From: Treponema bryantii NK4A124
GTDB lineage: Bacteria > Spirochaetota > Spirochaetia > Treponematales > Treponemataceae
Length of the DNA stretch: 64,000 nucleotides
Assembly: GCF_000421345.1 (NCBI RefSeq)
Contig: NZ_ATWV01000003.1
Coordinates: 124,001 to 188,000, forward strand
Direction: 5' to 3'
Made by a program: the position numbers and the translations under genes. Positions 8,473 through 17,683 of the stretch are shown piece by piece. The notes beneath the pieces are model-generated. The model searched no databases, was not told the origin of the DNA, and saw only the letters and a list, made by a program, of their open reading frames with translations. Positions within the stretch are counted from its first letter, which is position 1. Every line of letters begins with the position of its first letter.

Positions 8473-9549
8473 ATGCAGTGTCTTGTAGTACAACAATCAG
8501 AAATAAAAGCTGAAAAATGGAATGATTTTGTTCATAATAGTTCAATGGGCTGGGCATATTTCTTATATGAAATGATTGGAGTTGATCGTAACTCGTCTTT
8601 TAAGAATATTTCTTTCGCAATTGTTGATAAAGACAATAATGATGAAATTCTGATGATTCAACAATTACATTATTTTGCAGATCGTTCTCCTAAGAAAGCA
8701 TTTTTAATTAAAGAGAATAAGCTTGAATCACGCTGGGGATTCGTATTGAAAGATGAGTTGCCTAAAAAACATTTTAATAAAGTTAAAGAATGCTTTGAAA
8801 CATACATTGATAATTATATGAATAAACATCATATCAAATCTTTCGAATCCAGTTTACCTCCTCTTACTCAAGCAAATATTAATAACAAGAATTCAATAAA
8901 CCCTCTTGTATTTTTAAATTTCAGACCACAACTCCGTTATACTTATGTTGTAGATCTTTCTAAACCTGATGACAGGATGCTTGCAGATTGTGAAGAAGCA
9001 ACAAGACGAGCAGTAAAAAAAATAGAAGCTTCTGATAAATATGAAATAATTGAAGGTAAAGCAACAGAAGAAGACTGCAAAACTTTTATAAAACTTCATA
9101 AAGAAACTTATACAAGAACGAATGATAAGACTGGTATTATTGCAGATGAATATCACTATCACATGTTTTTTAACTTAATTCCAAAAGGAATTTGCCGAGT
9201 CTTTTTTCTTAAAGAAAAAGAAAGCCAGGAAATTGTAGCCCAGTTTGCAATTCTTATCTATCACAATACTGCCTATTACTGGTGGGGCGGTTCTAAAAAT
9301 GAAAAGGAAAACGGAATAAACAGGTATCTTATGTATAAAGTAATTTGTATAATAAGAGAAAGTTTCGGAAAAACAGGTTACTTCGAAACTGGAGGAGCTT
9401 ATCCTTTCTTAAGAAATGGGAAATACAAAGGTCTCAATGATTTCAAAAAATGTTTTGGAACCATTCTCTGGCCTATCTGGGCAGGTTCATATACAAAACC
9501 ATATTCCAGTTTTAAATTAACAATCATGAAACTCCTCCAAAGGGCCTAA
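8473..9549 (+). CDS. FemAB/GNAT-like transferase (tandem copy 1)
   Basis: 358 residues; GGAG ribosome-binding site. The C-terminal half (about residues 165-340) has the GNAT-fold pattern of FemAB-like proteins (Acetyltransf_6 type): KLHKETYTRT, CRVFFLKEKESQEIVAQFAI, TAYYWWGGSKNE, and FETGGAYPFLRNGKYKGLND ending in FKKCFG. FemABX enzymes add amino acids from aminoacyl-tRNA to peptidoglycan precursors, and more distant relatives modify exopolysaccharide or lipid-linked glycans. No signal peptide or membrane span is seen, so it is cytoplasmic. The next gene is a close paralogue 34 bases downstream. In this locus I infer an acyl or aminoacyl decoration of the surface polymer; the actual donor and acceptor are unknown. 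Confidence 0.72.
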   Translation: MQCLVVQQSEIKAEKWNDFVHNSSMGWAYFLYEMIGVDRNSSFKNISFAIVDKDNNDEILMIQQLHYFADRSPKKAFLIKENKLESRWGFVLKDELPKKHFNKVKECFETYIDNYMNKHHIKSFESSLPPLTQANINNKNSINPLVFLNFRPQLRYTYVVDLSKPDDRMLADCEEATRRAVKKIEASDKYEIIEGKATEEDCKTFIKLHKETYTRTNDKTGIIADEYHYHMFFNLIPKGICRVFFLKEKESQEIVAQFAILIYHNTAYYWWGGSKNEKENGINRYLMYKVICIIRESFGKTGYFETGGAYPFLRNGKYKGLNDFKKCFGTILWPIWAGSYTKPYSSFKLTIMKLLQRA

Positions 9550-9583
9550 CTAGTAAAAAAATTGTTTATCTCAGGAGCATTTA

Positions 9584-10663
9584 ATGCAGTGCAAGGTATT
9601 ACAACAATCAGATCTTGATTCAAATTTATGGGATACTTTTGTTTTAAGTAATTCGATGGGTTGGGCATATTATTTATACGATATGATTGGTGTTGACCGA
9701 GAATCTACTTATAAGAATCTTTCTTTTGCAATTGTAGATATTGAAAATAACAATGAAATTCTTTTTATAATGCAGCTTCATTATTTTGAAGAACGACCGA
9801 TAAAAAAAGCTTTTCTTATTAAAGAAAAAAAATTATCTTCTCGCTGGGGCTTCGTAATTAAAGATAATCTTCCTAAAAAACAATTGCGTCTTATAAAGGA
9901 ATGTTTTGAAAATCATATTGATTCATATATACAAGAACATCATATAAGATCATTTGAAATAAATCTTCCGCCTTTAACTGATGCAAATCTTAATAACATA
10001 AAAGCAATTAATCCCTTAATCTTTTTTAATTTTAAACCTTCAATTCGTTATACCTATGTTGTAGATCTTTCAAAGCCAGACGACAGACTTCTTGCAGATT
10101 GTGAAGAAACTACAAGACAGGCCATAAGAAAACTTGATGCTTCAAATAAATACATTATAAGAGAAGCAGAAGCATGTGAAGAAGACTGTAATATTTTTAT
10201 TAAATTGCACAAAGAAACTTATACCCGAACTAATGCAAAAAGTGATATTATCGAAGACTCCTATCATCACCACATGTTTTTTACTCTTATTCCTAAAAAA
10301 ATATGTAGAGTATTTTTTTTAGTTGATAAAGAAACCAAAAATGTAGTAGCCTCAGTTGCAATACTTATTTACAAAAAAACAGCTTATTACTGGTGGGGCG
10401 ATTCCAAAAATGAAAAAGAAATAGGAGTTAATAAATATTTACTTTTCAAAGTTATCTATTTAATACGAGATAGTTTTGAGAAAACTGGCCTCTTTGAAAC
10501 TGGTGGTGCTTATCCCTATCTTAGAAAAGGAAAATATAAAGGACTTAATGATTTTAAGAAGTGCTTTGGAACTTCTTTATACATAATCTGGGGTGGTACC
10601 TACTCTATTCCAATTTCTAGTTTAAAACTCAGAATAAAAAAAATACTGCAAATGAATAACTAA
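9584..10663 (+). CDS. FemAB/GNAT-like transferase (tandem copy 2)
   Basis: 359 residues; CAGGAG ribosome-binding site 7 bases before ATG. It aligns end to end with the gene at 8473 without large gaps. Both begin MQC-V-QQS, share SSMGWAY/NSMGWAY near residue 25, TYVVDLSKPDDR near residue 155, KLHKETYTRTN, TAYYWWG-SKNEKE and KGKYKGLNDFKKCFGT. The pair is therefore a tandem duplication that has diverged mainly in the N-terminal half and at the extreme C-terminus. Retention of both intact copies suggests different substrates or positions on the same glycan, as for FemA and FemB, but this is inference. Confidence 0.72.
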   Translation: MQCKVLQQSDLDSNLWDTFVLSNSMGWAYYLYDMIGVDRESTYKNLSFAIVDIENNNEILFIMQLHYFEERPIKKAFLIKEKKLSSRWGFVIKDNLPKKQLRLIKECFENHIDSYIQEHHIRSFEINLPPLTDANLNNIKAINPLIFFNFKPSIRYTYVVDLSKPDDRLLADCEETTRQAIRKLDASNKYIIREAEACEEDCNIFIKLHKETYTRTNAKSDIIEDSYHHHMFFTLIPKKICRVFFLVDKETKNVVASVAILIYKKTAYYWWGDSKNEKEIGVNKYLLFKVIYLIRDSFEKTGLFETGGAYPYLRKGKYKGLNDFKKCFGTSLYIIWGGTYSIPISSLKLRIKKILQMNN

Positions 10664-10686
10664 TACTTTCTGGATTTTAATAATAC

Positions 10687-10714
10687 CTTGTAAAAGACAT
10701 TTTGATGATATAAA
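10687..10714 (+). promoter_or_regulatory. candidate promoter with very short leader
   Basis: CTTGTA, 16-base spacer, TATAAA. The expected start point (about 10721) is only about 4 bases before the ATG at 10725, and no ribosome-binding site is seen, so the transcript from this promoter would be almost leaderless. Confidence 0.4.
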
Positions 10715-10724
10715 ATATAATAAT

Positions 10725-11579
10725 ATGAAATCGGATAATCAAGAACATTTTACACCCGAAACTTTACGAAAACTCCAGCTTATAGAATTAAAAGCACTCG
10801 ATGAAGTTAAGCGCATCTGCGAACTTCATAATTTGAAATATTTTCTTATTGCAGGAAATCTCATTGGTGCAATAAGACACAAGGGCTTTATTCCCTGGGA
10901 TGATGATATTGATATTGGAATGATGCGCAGTGACTATGATAAATTTATTGAGTACTGCAAAACTGACCTTGATACTGAACATTTTTTCTTACAGACTCCT
11001 TCAACCGAAAAAGGAAGCGCAGATTTTGAACTTGCCCGTATCCGAATAAACGGCACAAAATATGTTGAAGCACACAGAAAGAATTTAAATATTCATGATG
11101 GAATATTCGTTGAAGTTTTTCCTTATGACGACTTGCCTGACAATCAATTACATTGCAGACTTTTTGGAGATTCATTCCGACTCTTAAAAAAAGCTGTTGG
11201 TCAAAGAATGGGGTACCGATACGGTGGGGACAGTACAATCCGCAAAATCATTATTAACACCGCCGCCTTCTTCACCAGAATCATTCCTCTGGAAAAAATG
11301 ATTAAGATTGTCGACAATTATCATTTGAAATATCAGAATCCAGATTCAAAATGGGTTTTCCTTATTGCCGGCGGAACTTCTTACAAGAAGGAACGACACC
11401 TGCGTTCAACTGTAACAGAACTTACCACTGCAGAGTTTGAAGGAAAACTCTACCCTATTCCAAAGGATTATAATAAGTTCCTCACAGAACAATATGGCGA
11501 CTATATGACTCCGCCACCAGAAAACAAAAGAGTAAATAATTATCATACTATAGAAGAACTTGATTTTGGAAATTACTAA
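10725..11579 (+). CDS. LicD family phosphotransferase (second copy)
   Basis: 284 residues. The LicD core is near the N-terminus: KYFLIAGNLIGAIRHKGFIP then WDDDIDIGMM at about residues 42-67, with the metal-binding Asp cluster. Later segments such as GIFVEVFPYDDLPD and EQYGDYMTPPPENKR are also typical of LicD proteins. It would transfer a phospho-substituent from a CDP-linked donor to a glycan in the cytoplasm. Unlike the copy at 4363 it lacks the N-terminal basic coiled-coil extension. Base composition rises towards the 3' part relative to the very AT-rich genes before it. The CDP-glycerol transferase gene follows 28 bases later with a clear AGGAG site. Confidence 0.87.
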   Translation: MKSDNQEHFTPETLRKLQLIELKALDEVKRICELHNLKYFLIAGNLIGAIRHKGFIPWDDDIDIGMMRSDYDKFIEYCKTDLDTEHFFLQTPSTEKGSADFELARIRINGTKYVEAHRKNLNIHDGIFVEVFPYDDLPDNQLHCRLFGDSFRLLKKAVGQRMGYRYGGDSTIRKIIINTAAFFTRIIPLEKMIKIVDNYHLKYQNPDSKWVFLIAGGTSYKKERHLRSTVTELTTAEFEGKLYPIPKDYNKFLTEQYGDYMTPPPENKRVNNYHTIEELDFGNY

Positions 11580-11607
11580 GATCTACTAACTCAGGAGTAA
11601 ATTAATT

Positions 11608-12789
11608 ATGAGTAAACAAATGGATGCCGCAAAAAATAAACACCGTTATACATCATCTAGACTTTCTCATATAATAAACAGTCTGCCTTACGCATTTGCC
11701 TCGCTTTTCTGTAAACGCGATAAAAAGCTTATTGTATTCTGCGCAATGCACTGTGATACTTTCATTTCCAATTCAAAACATCTCTTTCTCTATTTTCTTA
11801 AAAATGAACCAGATTACACAGTAAAGTTTGTAATTAATGATAATGAAAAAAGAGCTGCACTTATTTCTCAGTATGGAGATCATTTCATAGATACCCGCAC
11901 AAAGGAAGGAAAGAAAATTGCAATACACGCAGCAACCTGGGTTGTTTCCTGGCTGGACCTGCCGCTTGGCGGTCTCTTTCTCCGCTTCCGACGTTACGTA
12001 ATACACCTTGGACACGGCATTCTCTTAAAAGGCCTTGGCTTTACCGAAAAAGACGGCCGCTTTATAAAGAAGCTTTATTATTTCTTAAACAGAAGTAACA
12101 TAACCTGCTCTCTTGCAACATCTGAATTCATGTCACACCTTGTAGCAAAATCTATGGGTACTTCAGTAAAAAGAACTGTAATCTGCGGCCAGCCATATAC
12201 AGATGCTTTATTCAAAGAACCTGTAAAGGTAAGTATTATCGACAAAAATCAATTCAATATTCTTTATGCTCCAACCTGGAGACAGCACGCAGATGTAAAG
12301 CTTTTTCCTTTTGAAGATTTTAATAAAAAAGAACTTGAAGAATTTCTTGAAAAAAATAACATTCATATTTTTGTTCGTTTCCATCCTGCTTACGAAGAAA
12401 GCATACCTGCAGACATTCTCGAAATGAAAAATATTTCCTTATTCTCTGCAAAAGAATATACAGAAGTAATGGATTACATAAATAACTTTGATGCATTAAT
12501 AACAGACTATTCTTCGATTTATATTGATTACATGCCTCTGGAAAGACCTTTACTCTTTTTACCTTATGATCTTGAAGAAGAAGAAAAAGCAACTGGTTTT
12601 GTAATGGATTATATGGAAAATACTCCGGGACCAAAACCATCTACACAAAAAGACTTCATTACAGAATTAAAAAAGATGAAAGAGAATCCGGAAGATTATA
12701 TTAAACAGATTCATGAACTCAATTTGAAATTAAATAGTCCTGAAAAAAATTCATGCCAGAGATTAGGAGAAATAATTAAAAAGCAATGA
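11608..12789 (+). CDS. CDP-glycerol glycerophosphotransferase family (TagB/TagF-like)
   Basis: 393 residues; AGGAG ribosome-binding site. Family features: IHLGHGILLKGLGF (about residue 132, equivalent to the WHG-x-PLK segment of TagB/TagF), FNILYAPTWRQH (about residue 217), FVRFHPAYEE, and LITDYSSIYIDYMPLERPLL then GFVMDYMENTPGP towards the C-terminus. This is the GT-B glycerophosphotransferase core that uses CDP-glycerol (or CDP-ribitol) to build poly(glycerol-phosphate) or add single units. It is close to the minimal catalytic-domain size, without the extra N-terminal domain of large TagF. The TagD-like gene at the left edge would supply CDP-glycerol. It overlaps the next gene by 4 bases (ATGA). 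Confidence 0.87.
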   Translation: MSKQMDAAKNKHRYTSSRLSHIINSLPYAFASLFCKRDKKLIVFCAMHCDTFISNSKHLFLYFLKNEPDYTVKFVINDNEKRAALISQYGDHFIDTRTKEGKKIAIHAATWVVSWLDLPLGGLFLRFRRYVIHLGHGILLKGLGFTEKDGRFIKKLYYFLNRSNITCSLATSEFMSHLVAKSMGTSVKRTVICGQPYTDALFKEPVKVSIIDKNQFNILYAPTWRQHADVKLFPFEDFNKKELEEFLEKNNIHIFVRFHPAYEESIPADILEMKNISLFSAKEYTEVMDYINNFDALITDYSSIYIDYMPLERPLLFLPYDLEEEEKATGFVMDYMENTPGPKPSTQKDFITELKKMKENPEDYIKQIHELNLKLNSPEKNSCQRLGEIIKKQ

Positions 12790-13754
12790 AAAGAAATATT
12801 TTATTATCTACTTTTGTTTTATTAACAATTTTATTTATCGGCTGCCAGTCTACAAGGATTCCTGAATCCGTTATTAATATTGAACAACCTGACTTTGCCA
12901 ATAATCAGGAATTACTAAAAATCTATTGCCCGGAATTTGAATATACCAATAAGAAAACACAAAAAAAACAGATTGTTGCCGGGGACTGTACTATAGTAAT
13001 TCTTCCAGACAATAAATGCATGGTAGTAGATGCTTTTTCAAATGAAGCAGGAAAAGACTTATCTGCCTTTATTAAATCATTAGGCATTACAAAAATTGAT
13101 TATCTTATTGCCAGTCATTACCATCGCGATCATATTGGCGGAATGTTAGCCCTTATTAACAATTTTGAAATTGGTACTTTTTATTCTAATGGAGTTCCTT
13201 TTGATTCTACAACCTGCGATTTATTTCTTGACCTCTTAGACTTGAATAATATTAAAATAAATGTATTAAAAGAAGGAGACATTGTAAATCTTACTGATGA
13301 TGGTTCAAATTGCCGCATAGAACTTCTGTGGCCATCACTTACAGAAGATGAGATTTATGATGTTTATTGTAAACCTGGTAATACAGAAAAAAAGGCAAAC
13401 TCAACATCGCTAGTTTTTAAATTGATTTATAAGGATTTTTCTTTCTTATTCACAGGAGATATGTATAAAGCTGTAGACAAGGCTCTTATTCAAAAGTATC
13501 CGGATAAATTAAAATCTACTATTCTAAAAGCACCACATCATGGCGAATTTTATACTGCAAACTCAAGAGCTCTTATAAAAACTGTAAAACCCGATTATGT
13601 AGTTGTTGAAGATCCACAGTATATTTGTCAGGTTATTTGTAAAAGATATGAAAGGCAGAATGTACCAGTTTTATTCAGAAGAAGGCCTGGATATATTTTA
13701 CTCCAGTCTGATGGAGTAAAATATTCCATTGAAACTACAAAATTTCAGAAGTAA
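12786..13754 (+). CDS. metallo-beta-lactamase-fold lipoprotein (ComEC-like domain)
   Basis: 322 residues. The N-terminus MKRNILLSTFVLLTILFIGC has a lipobox-like LFIGC at residues 16-20, so it is probably a lipoprotein. The metal-binding motif SHYHRDHIGG (about residues 112-121, HxHxDH type) is followed by FTGDMYK and KAPHHGE, the Asp and His of the MBL di-metal site, in the arrangement of ComEC/Rec2-type hydrolase domains. No competence-channel membrane domain is present. It would act outside the cytoplasm on a phosphoester substrate. It overlaps the TagF-like gene by 4 bases, which suggests a role in trimming or releasing phosphodiester-linked polymer; a nuclease is the alternative. Confidence 0.75.
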   Translation: MKRNILLSTFVLLTILFIGCQSTRIPESVINIEQPDFANNQELLKIYCPEFEYTNKKTQKKQIVAGDCTIVILPDNKCMVVDAFSNEAGKDLSAFIKSLGITKIDYLIASHYHRDHIGGMLALINNFEIGTFYSNGVPFDSTTCDLFLDLLDLNNIKINVLKEGDIVNLTDDGSNCRIELLWPSLTEDEIYDVYCKPGNTEKKANSTSLVFKLIYKDFSFLFTGDMYKAVDKALIQKYPDKLKSTILKAPHHGEFYTANSRALIKTVKPDYVVVEDPQYICQVICKRYERQNVPVLFRRRPGYILLQSDGVKYSIETTKFQK

Positions 13755-13759
13755 TTTTA

Positions 13760-15790
13760 TCAGAATGTGAAGGCTTTTACCCACATTGAAATTACTACGC
13801 CGCGATTTTCTTTATATTCTTCGCTTTCATATTTTGCATAGCCTGTGCTTGCGGATGGGCTGTCATTTCCGATTGAAGTAAACCAGTTATGAACATATCC
13901 GATAGAACCGCAAAGCTGCAGGGGAAATCCGAACTTATTAAAGTCATAAGCTGCTTCAAGAGTTACAATATTCATCCATTCATAAACACCGTCTCTTAAG
14001 AAATACTTATGAAGATTATTTCTTCCAGGACCGTATTTACCGGCAGGCAGTTCTGAATAAATTGAAGAGCCACTGTAAATGTTAGATTCACTGCCCCAGT
14101 CTACGCCATGTCTGATAAACTGATATTTAAGACCAAATGAACTTGCAGGCAGAGGTTTTGTTTCAAGTTTCAAATACAATTCATCAGAATTAGGAGGCAG
14201 ATAGTAACCGAGTGATTCTCCATTGTTTGTATAACTTTCCGAAATATAATGTGAGAAATAAGGCTGTTCAGAATCGGCATTCAATGCTTCATGAGTATAG
14301 CAATATGGTTCGATTTTTGTATAACGCAAAGATAATGAAGCAAATGGAAGCCAAGGAATATTAATTTTTGTTCCTCCCTGGTAAGCAAACATACATCTTG
14401 TATTGTGGAAGATATCTGTCTTAAATGCATTAATTTCATCCATATAGAAAGAACCCCAGATGCTTCCAAAGCCCGGATAACGGAATTTTAAATTAAAATA
14501 TAAGGCGAGATTATCATAATCACCAACATTGTTCTGATAAACAACACGGTCAACCAGCGGGAAGGAATATCCTAATTCAGCTCTGTTTGGATATACTACA
14601 GTACTTCCAAAATCAAAATGTACATATTTCAAATCTAAATCAAGTTTTGCCATTGCAAAAAGATTATGGAAGAAGAAAGAATCTTTTACATCTTTATCCA
14701 GATTTTCCAGATTCTGATTTTTATTTCCGTGTTCATCACTTGGATACCAGTCATTTCCATTTATGAAGTTCTGATTAGGAAATTCAAGAAAACCGGTTAC
14801 TACAGAGAATGTAAGCCACTTAAATGGTTTTACAGAAGTATCTAAGCCAAAGAATGGATGTGCATTTGCATTAAGTACAAGACTTGAACCTGTATCCATT
14901 GCCCCCCACTCTCTGTTCAAACGGCCGATTCCAATATCAATTAAATTATCTAAGAAAGTACCGTGAAGTTCTCCCTGCATACCAAAGGCCAGAGATGTTT
15001 TAAATGGCCAGCCTGTAAGACCGTTGGAATTAATGCCGCCTTTTGCATAGTAAACAGAACCGTCCCAGTGTTTTTTATAACTGTAAGGAAGAACTGAATA
15101 ATTTCTGTATGTGCTTATTGTTCTGTCGCTGAAGTGCTCTTCTCTTACAAAGTCTTCTTCATCACCATAATAATCATACCACCACCAGCCTATATCGTAG
15201 TCACCAAGTTTCTGCATATCCATTTTTGTTACTTCAAGATAAGCAAGTGAACGATATGAAATGTTATTTCCTAAATCTCCATAAAAATGGATGTTTTCCC
15301 AGATTTCATAACCTATACTGTTTGTGTCTGAATCAGAATATAAACCACCAGAAATAAAACTTTCGGTAGAAAGATCAAATGTCAGATTAACAGGAATATT
15401 TGCCTTTTCTCCAGACACTCTATAAGCCATATTTTTAAGAAAGAGACCATCCTGACGAACATATCTGCTTTTATAGTTTTCTACAACTTCTTTCTGTAAA
15501 GCAGTCTGACGAGGTTTCCAGAAATTTTGAAATTTATTATCACCGGCACCTTCGTTTTCCAGCTTTTCAAGGTTTTCGAGAATCTGGTCTAACATTGCGT
15601 TAATATATTTTTCTGTATAGGGACGGCTTGTTGCAAGCGGTTCACATAGTCCCTGAACTTCTGCAGTTGCTAAAAGATCATAAACATCATCTGTTATGTC
15701 AACTGTATTATTTGATTGAGCTCCAAGTAACGTAATACTTGAAATAAAAGCCATACTTAAAATAATTTTTTTTAAATTCTTATAAAACAT
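13760..15790 (-). CDS. large outer-membrane beta-barrel protein, Wzi-like
   Basis: 676 residues, GAGGAG ribosome-binding site. Signal peptide at residues 1-24 (ending ISSITLLGAQ). After it, DLLATAEVQGLCEPLATSRP and YTEKYINAMLDQI resemble the helical N-terminal part of Wzi-type outer-membrane proteins, with a conserved 'xxP-xxRPxS' style opening. The remainder is tyrosine-, tryptophan- and glycine-rich alternating sequence ending GVVISMWVKAFTF, with a C-terminal phenylalanine as in many barrels. It is transcribed after a second similar gene (15807) on the minus strand and converges on the MBL gene with a 5-base gap. Specific function is unknown; a role in polymer surface display is inferred from neighbours. 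Confidence 0.55.
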   Translation of the reverse strand: MFYKNLKKIILSMAFISSITLLGAQSNNTVDITDDVYDLLATAEVQGLCEPLATSRPYTEKYINAMLDQILENLEKLENEGAGDNKFQNFWKPRQTALQKEVVENYKSRYVRQDGLFLKNMAYRVSGEKANIPVNLTFDLSTESFISGGLYSDSDTNSIGYEIWENIHFYGDLGNNISYRSLAYLEVTKMDMQKLGDYDIGWWWYDYYGDEEDFVREEHFSDRTISTYRNYSVLPYSYKKHWDGSVYYAKGGINSNGLTGWPFKTSLAFGMQGELHGTFLDNLIDIGIGRLNREWGAMDTGSSLVLNANAHPFFGLDTSVKPFKWLTFSVVTGFLEFPNQNFINGNDWYPSDEHGNKNQNLENLDKDVKDSFFFHNLFAMAKLDLDLKYVHFDFGSTVVYPNRAELGYSFPLVDRVVYQNNVGDYDNLALYFNLKFRYPGFGSIWGSFYMDEINAFKTDIFHNTRCMFAYQGGTKINIPWLPFASLSLRYTKIEPYCYTHEALNADSEQPYFSHYISESYTNNGESLGYYLPPNSDELYLKLETKPLPASSFGLKYQFIRHGVDWGSESNIYSGSSIYSELPAGKYGPGRNNLHKYFLRDGVYEWMNIVTLEAAYDFNKFGFPLQLCGSIGYVHNWFTSIGNDSPSASTGYAKYESEEYKENRGVVISMWVKAFTF

Positions 15791-15806
15791 TATTTATCTC
15801 CTCTGA

Positions 15807-17555
15807 TTAGAAAATGTTATAAGTTACAGCCAGATCTACTTCTAGTCCGGCATCGTTTTTATTTTCAATATGAAGATTATTGATAATATAATTATACTGT
15901 ATTTGTCCTGTGAGTTCAAAGTGTTCATTTATTTCATAGGAAGCTTTTAAATTAATTATATTATTATACTGTTTAACTCCTGACATTCCAAAGTCCATTG
16001 CCATATCATAAAGCTGGTCATTGGTATATTCTTTATCGCTTATTTCATCCTCCTGAAGCTTATAAATTACCGAAGGATAATAATTATAATACTCAGCATC
16101 AGAATCTGGATCATAAACAGTTCTTTCGAAAATTGAAAAATCGTGTTCACCCTTTGCAATGAATGCATAGCCAAGTTCAACTTTCCATTTTGTATTTCTG
16201 TCATATGTGAGTTTTAACTCGCCACCCATACAGTCTGGTCCATAAGGAGAACCTATCCATGAATAAACATTTTCATGAGTCTGCATGTCCATACGTACTC
16301 TATAAAGTGAAGCAGAAGGTGTCTGCTTTATGTACATGTAAGGAGAATTATAAATATACTCAGCTTCAATTTTTAATTTTGAGAAGTCAGAGAATATGAG
16401 GGAATAATCTGCTCCAAGCTGCAGGCCGATAGTATTAGGATAATAACGGCCCCAGCTATTGTTTCTTTCCCATGGGAGCTGAAGTTCTATCTGATTATAA
16501 ATACCATAAAGTCTTAAATTACTAACCGGTATATATTCAAACATAAAGGCAAAATCTGCGCAGAAGTTTGTTTCGCGGTAGATATCTTCATTTTCTTCTG
16601 AGATATAATTTGTCCAGCCTCCAAACTGATGCATAAAAGGAATAGGATTCAAGAATCTTAATGAAAATGGATTTGCAACCAGAGAGCCTTCCAGAAGACT
16701 GACTTTAAAATTCTTAAAAGGACGTATATCAAATTGATGCAGATAAAGATATCGCTCTGTATTGTCCATTTGAATATTATCCATTCTGTTTGAACTTACC
16801 TGCACTACATCCATTGTAAATTTAACAGCCCTTGTATAAATATCAAATTCTACATAAGCATCTGTTTCGAATGTATTGTTATAAATTATACTTCCTGTAA
16901 GAGTCTGATATATGTTTTTTCCCTGCTTTCCTATCTGAAAATTTACACCCCAGTTATTAAAACTTTTACCGATAGAGGCATATGCAAAAGTTGGAAAATT
17001 AAACTCAAGCAGTCCATCATCCGAAATATTATTTACATTAACAGGTACGTTCCAGAAGTTTTCGTTATCTGCAGCCGCAATGTAGTTTTTTCCTAAGAAA
17101 AAGTCAGCGCCCATTGCAAAACAGTTACCAAAGCCGACATCAAGTGGAATCGAAATCAGATTATCTTTGAAATGATAATTGAAAGACCAGGGAATATCAT
17201 CTGTCGTTTTATAATAACCTTCAAGGTTCATTGAAAGGTGTGCTGCAAGCTCAAAACCCGGTATATTAAAAAGGTTTTCTTTTTCATATAAATAATCATA
17301 AATTTTTTGATATAAAGCAGCCGAATATCCGCTTAAAGACTCCGAATCAAACTGTTCGAGATAAAATTTTAACTCAGAAACTGATATTGGCGTATTATTT
17401 GTAAAAGCCAGAATACGTTCTGCTTTTTGAAGTTCAAGAAAATCTTTGTAAACCTGGGAATCTGGTGGAACAATTTTAGAATCATTTATTGATTTCGCAT
17501 TTACTACGCTTATTAAACAAAGTGTGGACAATAGAAGTAAAATTATCTTTTTCAT
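15807..17555 (-). CDS. outer-membrane beta-barrel protein, Wzi-like
   Basis: 582 residues from the ATG at 17555, which opens directly with a signal peptide (MKKIILLLLSTLCLISVVNA). A GTG start eight codons upstream would put extra residues in front of it. The region after the signal (residues 30-90) is helical and resembles that of the 13760 protein. The rest has barrel-like alternation and ends EVDLAVTYNIF with a terminal phenylalanine. SLRFLNPIPFMHQFGGWTNY and similar aromatic segments recur in treponemal Wzi-like proteins. It is 16 bases upstream of the 13760 gene and the two form an operon. It is divergent from the wbaP-like gene at 17684, sharing a 128-base intergenic region. Confidence 0.55.
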   Translation of the reverse strand: MKKIILLLLSTLCLISVVNAKSINDSKIVPPDSQVYKDFLELQKAERILAFTNNTPISVSELKFYLEQFDSESLSGYSAALYQKIYDYLYEKENLFNIPGFELAAHLSMNLEGYYKTTDDIPWSFNYHFKDNLISIPLDVGFGNCFAMGADFFLGKNYIAAADNENFWNVPVNVNNISDDGLLEFNFPTFAYASIGKSFNNWGVNFQIGKQGKNIYQTLTGSIIYNNTFETDAYVEFDIYTRAVKFTMDVVQVSSNRMDNIQMDNTERYLYLHQFDIRPFKNFKVSLLEGSLVANPFSLRFLNPIPFMHQFGGWTNYISEENEDIYRETNFCADFAFMFEYIPVSNLRLYGIYNQIELQLPWERNNSWGRYYPNTIGLQLGADYSLIFSDFSKLKIEAEYIYNSPYMYIKQTPSASLYRVRMDMQTHENVYSWIGSPYGPDCMGGELKLTYDRNTKWKVELGYAFIAKGEHDFSIFERTVYDPDSDAEYYNYYPSVIYKLQEDEISDKEYTNDQLYDMAMDFGMSGVKQYNNIINLKASYEINEHFELTGQIQYNYIINNLHIENKNDAGLEVDLAVTYNIF

Positions 17556-17668
17556 ATAATAAATATAACAAACATCCACCGGATTGTGAATATAGCATGT
17601 ATTTATAGTGTACCTTTTATTTGTATCAGGTGTTATATATTTAAATGGATTTTTTTAATATTATATAG

Positions 17669-17674
17669 TATAAT
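17669..17674 (+). promoter_or_regulatory. -10 box TATAAT close to wbaP-like start
   Basis: A perfect TATAAT ends 9 bases before the ATG at 17684. No convincing -35 is seen at the matching distance. If used, the transcript would begin around 17681 and be almost leaderless. Only a weak AGG precedes the ATG. Confidence 0.4.
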
Positions 17675-17683
17675 AGGTTAATT

